Shown here: positions 7,310-12,662 of the stretch, piece by piece
How the letters are laid out: every line of letters starts with the position of its first letter
Position numbering within the stretch: the first letter of the stretch is position 1
Assembly: GCA_016718135.1 (NCBI GenBank)
Contig: JADKEF010000015.1
Coordinates: 1-12,662 of the forward strand
Reading direction: 5' to 3'
Length of the DNA: 12,662 bases
Origin: Acidobacteriota bacterium
GTDB taxonomy: Bacteria > Acidobacteriota > Blastocatellia > Pyrinomonadales > Pyrinomonadaceae
Notes under the pieces: model-generated
The model's input: the letters and a program-made list of their open reading frames with translations, nothing else
Told to the model about the DNA's origin: nothing
The model's database searches: none
Position numbers and translations under genes: made by a program

Positions 7310-8821
7310 TTAGCGAATATTTCGTCGGCGATAATCCCGAAGTTGATTCGTCGTATCTTCGATCAATCCGATCAGAGTCGCCAGCAACCAACAGCGTCAC
7401 GATCAAACGACTCCATGCCACGACGCTTTATCAATACGGCCATCGCATCCGAGACGTCCTTGGCGGCATTGATCAGCCAACGCTCTTTTACTTCGAGAAT
7501 GTCGGAAAGATTAGCATAAAAAGCGCGTTTTTCATAAACAAATCCAGCGAACTCAGCACCGAGATCAGAGCTCTTTCTATTCCATATGGAATCGTAAAAC
7601 TTGTCGAGATAGACACCATCGCTCTGAGCAATCTGATGTAGTAGTCAAATTGATTGGCGTATTCCTCGTTCATTTCGGTGATCTTTGCCAGGGTCTTCGC
7701 CCGTTCCGGGCCAACAAGTCCAGTTGCGAGATATTTCTGATAATTTTCTGCAGCAGCCTTGTAACGGTCGCTCGCCTCGTAGGCGAGAGCAAGGTCAAAT
7801 AGGCCACAACCATCCGACGGATAGGCTGCGATGAATCGGCTGAACGAAGCCGCCGCCACTAAATAATTTGAATCAGAAAATGCCGCAAGCCCTGTAGCAA
7901 AAATTCGGATCGGACGTCGAGCAACTCTGAGGCGTGTACGACGGACCTGTTTCCTCAGAGCCCTGATCAATTGCCCGCGGTCCGCCGCATTATAATATCT
8001 CCCACCCGATTGAGATGCCAGATACTGCAGGTCGCTCTGCCGGCGAACCGGCAGCAACATCAAATCCGATCGTAAAATATTTGACTCGAGAAGCATTCCG
8101 CCCCGAAACGAGAATGTCATCACGACGGCTGAACACGCCCGCTGGCCGAATGTCGGGTTTACAAAGTACTCTGTCCGTCACTCAACAAAATTATCCGGCC
8201 TTCCTTCAGGGACGGGTTCATTCCAAGAAATGACAGCATGTCGGCCTCAGCAATCGCCTTTGCCTGAGGTATCGGAGTTCCGCCGTTCGGCGGACCGACC
8301 TGTTGCTGCATCACCCGCTCAGCCTGGAAATAATCACTTGTATATCAAGCAATTTCCGAGGCACATTGCCGTTACAGTGGTCACCCGAAAACGTCATTAT
8401 CCCGCGGTGCCGACGCCGCACCCTTCATCTCCAGTAGCGTCAAGCCCGCCGACCGAGCTTGCCCGATCTTATCGTTATCCGCCATACTGCCGGATACGTC
8501 GAAGAGGACGAGGGTCGGGATTTTTGGAGATGTGACAGTCCGTGGGATCAACGACCTGCGAATTCTTCGCCGGATGAAAGACCGCAAATCATCCAAGAGA
8601 ATTAGGAGATTTGACATCTCTCTGGGCAAATCGAGAAGCATTACTTGCGGAGTCTCGACAATCCTGCTCGCGAGCGGTCGACTTGAAGAGCTTGAAGTAT
8701 GGGTGAACCGGCCTAGGTCTACGCCCGTCGCTACAGTAGACAACTTTTTTGCGATTGGTGGCGTATTCTCGCCGGCGAAAATGGTTACGGCGCTTAGAAT
8801 AGCCCCCGCCGAAGTTGTCAT
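7310..8821 (-). CDS. VWA-domain protein with C-terminal TPR-like helices (frame-broken)
   Basis: About 500 residues. An N-terminal region (QVMLLDLPREMSNLLILLDD) precedes a von Willebrand factor A domain with all three metal-site (MIDAS) elements readable: DVSGSMA at 8483-8500, then GGTPIPQAKAIAEAD, then RIILLSDGQST. The fold continues KYFTIGFDVAAGSP, then DLQYLASQSGGRYYNAAD. After that comes a TPR-like helical segment (SNYLVAAASFSRFIAAYPSD, ALAYEASDRYKAAAENYQKY) and a long helical tail (KFYDSIWNRKSS, VYEKRAFYANLSDILEVKER). VWA domains with an intact MIDAS bind partners through Mg2+; bacterial VWA-TPR proteins are commonly membrane-linked. I infer a scaffolding role for the proteins encoded downstream. 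The start is uncertain: ATG 8821 has no good Shine-Dalgarno site. The end is set at TAA 7310-7312 from the frame IEDTTNQLRDYRRRNIR. Breaks occur near 8380, 8330, 8175, 8040, 7640 and 7410. Confidence 0.78.
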
Positions 8822-8971
8822 TACGATTCTTGTTCGAGAGCCAAGTTCCGGTCGTATGCTCCGTAGGCCACGCTAGTTGTTGTCAGACTTCTCGCCACTG
8901 AGCCTAAGTCCAAAACTACTTCCATCTCCTTACACTGACTCGTCCCCGGCGGGCCGCAAAAGCCTTGTATT
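8822..8971 (-). other. Gap between the unknown membrane gene and the VWA gene
   Basis: It contains AAGGAG directly touching an ATG at 8925, too close to serve that start. The frame from 8925 is open for 34 codons (MEVVLDLGSVARSL...) and its TAA shares one base with ATG 8821. It could be the true N-terminus of the VWA gene, a small gene, or chance. No terminator is seen. Confidence 0.35.
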
Positions 8972-9859
8972 TTATCGATGTGTCACCTGATTTAGATTGT
9001 AGAATTGCGGTCTTGGTTCGTCGTATTTGGTTACGGATCTGTTGTTGATTTTGGAGGTGGATAGGCTGCGGCGAAGAACCTCATCATCAAGTTCCGGAAA
9101 CATATCCAACACCTGTAATTTCAGGTTATGAAGTCCAAAAATAGTTTGTTTGTTTGAAATAACCCTTGCCGTCGCGGCCAACAGTTCCACCCGGTACCTT
9201 CGTGCGGTTCTAAAGACCCCCATCGCCCTCACTACCAGAAAGCCAATTTTCGATGTTTTTCGATAAAGATCGTCGTCAAAGGTCGATACACCAAATGGCT
9301 CTAGTACACTCCAAGCAGGATTAGGTTGATTTGATCTTGCACTTCGGATCATCCGCTCGACTGAATCGACATATTTGCCGCCGCTAAACGCAAAGTGCAA
9401 ATCTGTTCCTCCTTGCAAAGCAGTGTCGTAAGCAAGTAATAACGTCGCCCCTTCCATAACGGACTTGGCCGATAAAACTTGGGTCTTAAAAGTATTTTCG
9501 GGTCTGACCCTAAGGAAATAATCAGAGCGTGATCCAATGATTGAGACGAACTTAAAGGCGTACGCAATCGCAGCGCGATCGTGTTATATCTTCCGCGAGG
9601 GAAAGCATTTTGCTACGTCATAGATGTCACTATCAATTTTCTTGAGCGTATCCGCTTTAAGAGCAGCAATCTCTGTAGACAGTTCATTTATCTGAACTCG
9701 GTAGGGAGTTTTCGGTCTTTTCGAATTAGAAAAAGTGCTAAATGGAACTGACAAAACAATCAACGCTGTCGTTAGCAGGAGACAAATTACACGTGAACCA
9801 AGGTTGACTGTTCCCCATTGATGTTGTTGACTACTAAGTTGAGATGCTAGCGACCCCAA
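8972..9859 (-). CDS. Membrane-anchored protein of unknown function, one in-frame stop
   Basis: Not a family I recognise. The frame is continuous from 9859 to 8972 except for one TAA at 9584-9586, with no frame change. It has a membrane segment near residues 21-43 (RVICLLLTTALIVLSVPF), then a coiled-coil-like stretch (VQINELSTEIAALKADTLKK), then a soluble domain. Landmarks there are AFKFVSIIGSRSDYFLRV, GATLLLAYDTALQGGTDLHF, SVERMIRSARSNQPNPAWSV and RTARRYRVELLAATARVISN. It ends QFYNLNQVTHR. Sense sequence of the same character on both sides of the TAA suggests a single gene with a point error or a nonsense mutation. The start is uncertain: TTG 9859 overlaps the upstream gene by 26 nt and the ATG at 9818 is in another frame. 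Confidence 0.6.
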
Positions 9860-10385
9860 AACAAAAAGCCGTCATGGAATTTGCGGTGATGAGGCAGTAT
9901 TCACCGGGCTTTAGTTCGGAAGCTGGAGATATCTTGAATGACGAAGTACCATACTTTGCGGCATTAAACGACACTGCATTTTGATTCGTCACATTCTTGC
10001 TGCTCATCCCCATCGAACCGACTTTTGCCATCATTAGCCGACGTATTCCTTTGGTCTTCTCAAAGGAAAAAAGCTGAATAAAGCTCATCGGATCTGTTTG
10101 CTGTGATGCGACCAGCACGACAAACTCAAACTTTGTATTGCTCTTGAACCTAACCGGTGACTGTTCGCCGACAATCTGAAGATAGCCTTCGCCACCACCG
10201 AAGCCGAGTCCCTTTACTTTGATCTTGCTCTCGGGCGTCTGCCGCTCAAGCGGCTTTAAGATCCCACTATCCTCAAGGAAAAAGAACACGCTCAGATATT
10301 CCGGTTCAACGGCTTTCTGAGCAGCCGTGTTCCTGCGGACCATTGTGAACGTAACGATCAAAGCAAACAACAATAGAATTTTCAT
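9834..10385 (-). CDS. Secreted protein of unknown function (intact)
   Basis: This is the only sizeable gene here with no break: 183 residues from ATG 10385 to TAG 9834. AGGAG sits 7 nt before the ATG and decides against a longer upstream start. The signal peptide (MKILLLFALIVTFTMVRRNT then AAQ) is followed by a probably beta-rich domain: YLSVFFFLEDSGILKPLERQ, KVKGLGFGGGEGYLQIVGEQ, RFKSNTKFEFVVLVAS, then ELKPGEYCLITANSMTAFCF. Two cysteines near the C-terminus could pair in the periplasm. The 'FLED...LKPLERQTPE' and 'PGEYCL' pattern fits small secreted proteins I associate with Acidobacteriota, but no function is known to me. It ends inside the next gene's putative start region, so the two are probably co-translated. 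Confidence 0.88.
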   Translation of the reverse strand: MKILLLFALIVTFTMVRRNTAAQKAVEPEYLSVFFFLEDSGILKPLERQTPESKIKVKGLGFGGGEGYLQIVGEQSPVRFKSNTKFEFVVLVASQQTDPMSFIQLFSFEKTKGIRRLMMAKVGSMGMSSKNVTNQNAVSFNAAKYGTSSFKISPASELKPGEYCLITANSMTAFCFGVASIST

Positions 10386-10392
10386 CAGTCTT

Positions 10393-10397
10393 CTCCT
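10393..10397 (-). promoter_or_regulatory. Shine-Dalgarno site of the 10385 start
   Basis: AGGAG is 7 nt before ATG 10385 and places the start directly before the signal peptide. Confidence 0.7.
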
Positions 10398-10474
10398 AAA
10401 AATCTTGGTCACATACCTACGAGCACTCAATGCTGAAAGCCTGGATCACGCTCTTAGGCAAGGTTCGCGTTTTG

Positions 10475-10792
10475 TTACACGCGTAGCCCGTACCTTTCGT
10501 CATCGTCGATGTAGATCCAGATTGCACCAAGAGCGTTTTAGGAGCCAACCACCACCTGGCCTATGTCTTCCATTTTGAGTTTGCGGTACTAATTCCAATA
10601 TCGGCGTATATTCCGCTAAAGCTAACACGGCTGTTGCTGCCGGTCTTTTTAATGCAGTCTTGCCTGTTTGATCGAAACAAAGTACTCGTCCGAACCGATC
10701 GAGACAATGGCGTATACATCATCGGGTCCGTGCGAATCGGGCCTTCTCATTTGTTTGGCTACAAAGGTCAGGATCGAGTTGATCTTGGCTGA
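10475..10792 (-). CDS. Small unknown protein, or C-terminal part of the upstream gene (frame-broken)
   Basis: The readable pieces are AKINSILTFVAKQMRRPDSH, GPDDVYAIVSIGSDEYFVSI, then after a frame change CIKKTGSNSRVSFSGIYADI and STANSKWKT, then after a stop GQVVVGS, and finally ALGAIWIYIDDDERYGLRV ending at TAA 10475-10477. The pattern suggests a mixed alpha/beta protein of about 105 residues; I do not recognise it. No ATG with a ribosome site precedes it, and the frame opens just after a TGA at 10793-10795, so its start is lost or it is fused to the M48 protein. The hairpin at 10801-10823 just upstream favours a separate gene. Confidence 0.5.
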
Positions 10793-12233
10793 TCAGCGGC
10801 CTTGGCGGATGCCTGCCGCCAGGTTGAGATGTTCGAACCAACAAGCGGCGTCGTACCGTAGCCTGGCGAACCCGTATTTGCGACCAACCCGAGGTACGGC
10901 CCTACGGCTCGCATGTATTCGGTAGGGTTTGTTTTTGTACGTCTGAAATCGGTCTCGTAGTAACTAAGGGCAATATCCTTATTAAGATTCTTCAAACGGT
11001 CGAAGGCCGAAGAATGTCCCGAAAGAGAAAGTCGCCAAGGCGGTCGCTTTTGTACTCTTTACAATCTCACCCCAGACTTTCGGAGCCTCGGGGGTCGTAC
11101 CCGGCTTGGGTCATGTAAAACAGTCCTGCCCTGTCAGCCTGATCTTCAGCATCGCCCTGTAGCTGTTGCGGAGGGCATTCGCGGCAATCGCGCCCACCTG
11201 AGCTCCGGCCTTCCGCCTAGTATCGCTCCGCCCAGAATCATTCCAGTCCTCCCCGTGCTCTTATTGTTTCCCTTAGCTTCCGAGTATGTTCGTGCGTCAC
11301 GGGGCAATCTGTGTCACTGAGGATGGCCAGTTAGTTGCTTTCGTTATTAATGCGTTTTAGCAGTCCGGGTGAACGAAAATGGCACCGTCAGGCAACGCAA
11401 ACGCGTTGAAACTCTCGTCCTCTATCACGGCGAAGCGATAGGTGATCTTGCTGGGTCGTCGAAAGGGATGTCTTTCTGGTACCTCGGAACCAATTTGTTG
11501 CCTAACATCGTCACATACTGTTGTAAAACGCGATCGTCCGCAAATTTCACTTCACGTCCAGCAACAATACCTTTTCCTCCCTCTAGCTTTGTGGGCAGGA
11601 GACGGCCGCTTTGAGCGAGGGCGAACATCTCCTTATCACTACTGGTAAACTCGTTTGGCTCAGCTTCAGCTCCATTCGCATAGATGATGCCGTCAGCGCC
11701 GAATGCCCTTAAGTTTGACAAGCGAACCAAGGTGTATCTCGTTGAATGAGGAAAAGGCTTTTCCTTTCCATGCGTCTCGCCCTTTGATCAGACTTCCTGG
11801 ATTGAGCTTGACAGGTTTGCCATCGACCCATGCCTTGTCCCCCTCTAGTCCTTCGAAATACCCCTCGGCCTCAGCCTCCCATTTTTCGTGATCGATTTTT
11901 AGCTTAATGTAGGCGATCTCGATAAGATCACCCACTCGATCGCCTTTCAATTCGACCTCCATACCGGGCCGGATAAGTTGCCGATCAAGAGGTTTGTTCT
12001 TTTTGTTGACAATCGTTGTTCCGGGGCCGACCTTAAATCTTAGACTATCTAGATCTGTAGCCCTGTTCTCCATCAGCTCGACGACCATCGTTTCGAAAGG
12101 CGGCAAAATCCAAAACAAATGCGGTCACGGCCTTATTTTCTCACCTATACGCACCGTCGCTCAGCCTGAGGAAAACGGCCGGAACACTTGATACCATCAA
12201 CCCGCCCGCGCTCGTCTTAAGGAAATGTCCCAT
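10768..12233 (-). CDS. Secreted M48-family zinc metalloprotease with DUF5666-like N-terminal region (frame-broken)
   Basis: Starts at ATG 12233, 7 nt after AAGGAG, with a signal-like N-terminus (MGHFLKTSAGGLMVSSVPAV). A long N-terminal beta region follows (ELMENRATDLDSLRFKVGPG, RQLIRPGMEVELKGDRVGDL, HEKWEAEAEGYFEGLEGDKA, then KAFSSFNEIHLGSLVKLKG), resembling DUF5666-type repeats. The protease part reads FAVIEDESFNAFALPDGAIF, INNES, then the HExxH region, which is damaged at 11298-11313 but followed by THEHTRKLRE. The third-ligand motif (DAEDQADRAGLFYMTQAGYD) is intact, with its Glu at 11145-11147. The end is KNLNKDIALSYYETDFRRTK then EYMRAVGPYLGL. M48 enzymes cut proteins in the envelope. The 3' end is approximate: the frame runs to TGA 10768, but the protein may really end near 10850. 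It is the first gene after the promoter at 12303-12332. Confidence 0.8.
10801..10823. repeat. GC-rich hairpin near the 3' end of the M48 gene
   Basis: The 8-bp arms CTTGGCGG (10801-10808) and CCGCCAGG (10816-10823) pair with one T-G wobble around a 7-nt loop. There is no T-run on either strand. It lies where the M48 frame stops looking like its family and just before the next frame opens, so it may be an intergenic mRNA-processing or REP-like element. Confidence 0.4.
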
Positions 12234-12240
12234 AGCTGCA

Positions 12241-12246
12241 CTCCTT
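12241..12246 (-). promoter_or_regulatory. Shine-Dalgarno site of the M48 gene
   Basis: AAGGAG, 7 nt before ATG 12233. It sets the start upstream of the first clear M48-type sequence and supplies a signal peptide. Confidence 0.65.
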
Positions 12247-12302
12247 GGCCCGACCACGGATAGGCGTGGGGACACAAAGAAATGAATATTATTTGTTCCG
12301 CT

Positions 12303-12332
12303 ATCATACACCAGTTTCCCATGACTAAGCAA
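12303..12332 (-). promoter_or_regulatory. Sigma-70-type promoter for the M48 gene
   Basis: On the minus strand TTGCTT (12332-12327) and TATGAT (12308-12303) are 18 nt apart, close to consensus, about 70 nt before the M48 start codon and inside an otherwise gene-free gap (12247-12408). It may drive the following same-strand genes as well. Confidence 0.45.
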
Positions 12333-12408
12333 AATTGTTCTATTTGCTTCGGCACCGATTTCGTCGACAAGGAACACTTGGAGCAACAAAACCAGGGCCG
12401 TCAGTGAT

Positions 12409-12662
12409 CTACCTATACATGAAAGCGGCTGGGACATGGGTGAAAGTGAAGTATTGCCTTCGGCCGTCTTGGCTGTGATGGATACTGGGCACCTCGCCGA
12501 CTAGACATTGGAGCTGTAAGTGCAAGCAGTAACGGACTGGGTGTCGGGTTGGTTGACGGTGTCTTACCCAGGAAATATGCCTTCAACTTAATTTCGATGC
12601 CGTATTTCTCGTGGATCGTACTAACATAGCGGTCAAGCTCCATTTGATTTTCTCGAATTGGT
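12409..12662 (-). CDS. 3' part of an unknown gene, cut by the window edge (frame-broken)
   Basis: The frame is open from the window edge (PIRENQMELDRYVSTIHEKY then GIEIKLKAYFLGKTPS), so the ATG at 12643 may be internal. After a frame change near 12510 it continues LVGEVPSIHHSQDGRRQYFT, FTHVPAAFMYR and stops at TAG 12409-12411. I do not recognise the family. It ends about 175 nt before the M48 start, with the promoter in between, so it is probably a separate transcription unit or the end of one. Confidence 0.45.

Noticed and set aside
12141..12437. Minus-strand open frame with a hydrophobic stretch (LTALVLLLQVFLV) that could be a signal peptide
   Set aside because: It covers the TTGCTT-18-TATGAT promoter and a Shine-Dalgarno site and runs past the end of the upstream gene at 12409. 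Only its last part, from the ATG at 12233, is supported, as the start of the M48 gene.
1..12662. Mobile element, CRISPR array, tRNA or rRNA
   Set aside because: No terminal repeats, transposase motifs, regularly spaced repeats or RNA-gene signatures were seen on either strand.

Overview
This window looks like a chromosomal piece from a member of the Acidobacteriota, most likely Blastocatellia/Pyrinomonadales. That is inference from protein style: several short membrane proteins begin with CxxC...FCxxCG zinc ribbons of the 'FCLNDGNPL' kind, and there are PEGA-TPR, VWA-TPR and M48 proteins with matching architectures. There are no RNA genes, CRISPR arrays or recognisable mobile elements. Most genes are broken by single-base frame changes, so many proteins below were reconstructed by joining two or three reading frames; coordinates are gene spans, not single open frames.

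Layout. Positions 1-244 hold a regulatory-looking stretch with a 20-bp inverted repeat. A plus-strand PEGA-TPR secreted protein follows (245-1467). Everything else is on the minus strand and converges on it; the two stop codons overlap at 1464-1467. In transcription order (right to left) the minus-strand genes are: the tail of an unknown gene (12662-12409); an intergenic promoter (12332-12303); an M48-family secreted metalloprotease with an N-terminal DUF5666-like region (12233-10768); a small unknown protein (10792-10475); a secreted protein of unknown function that is intact (10385-9834); a membrane-anchored unknown protein (9859-8972); a VWA-TPR protein (8821-7310); a double-zinc-ribbon membrane protein (7277-6616); a multi-pass Tic20/DUF4870-like membrane protein (6577-5917); two adjacent paralogous zinc-ribbon/single-TM proteins (5920-5157 and 5104-4310); an M15-like peptidase (4305-3463); another zinc-ribbon/TM/SH3b protein (3458-2402); and a second M15-like peptidase (2386-1464).

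Spacing is tight from 8821 to 1464 (an ATGA overlap, 4-nt gaps, Shine-Dalgarno sites inside the previous gene's end), so this is probably one transcription unit. Its distal half contains the same pair twice: a zinc-ribbon/TM/SH3b protein followed at once by an M15-like murein-peptidase-type protein. The inferred theme is cell-envelope sensing or remodelling: cytoplasmic zinc ribbons joined through a membrane helix to periplasmic SH3b or beta-rich domains, encoded with secreted peptidase-like partners, a VWA-TPR protein and a membrane protein. I could not assign a known pathway to this set.
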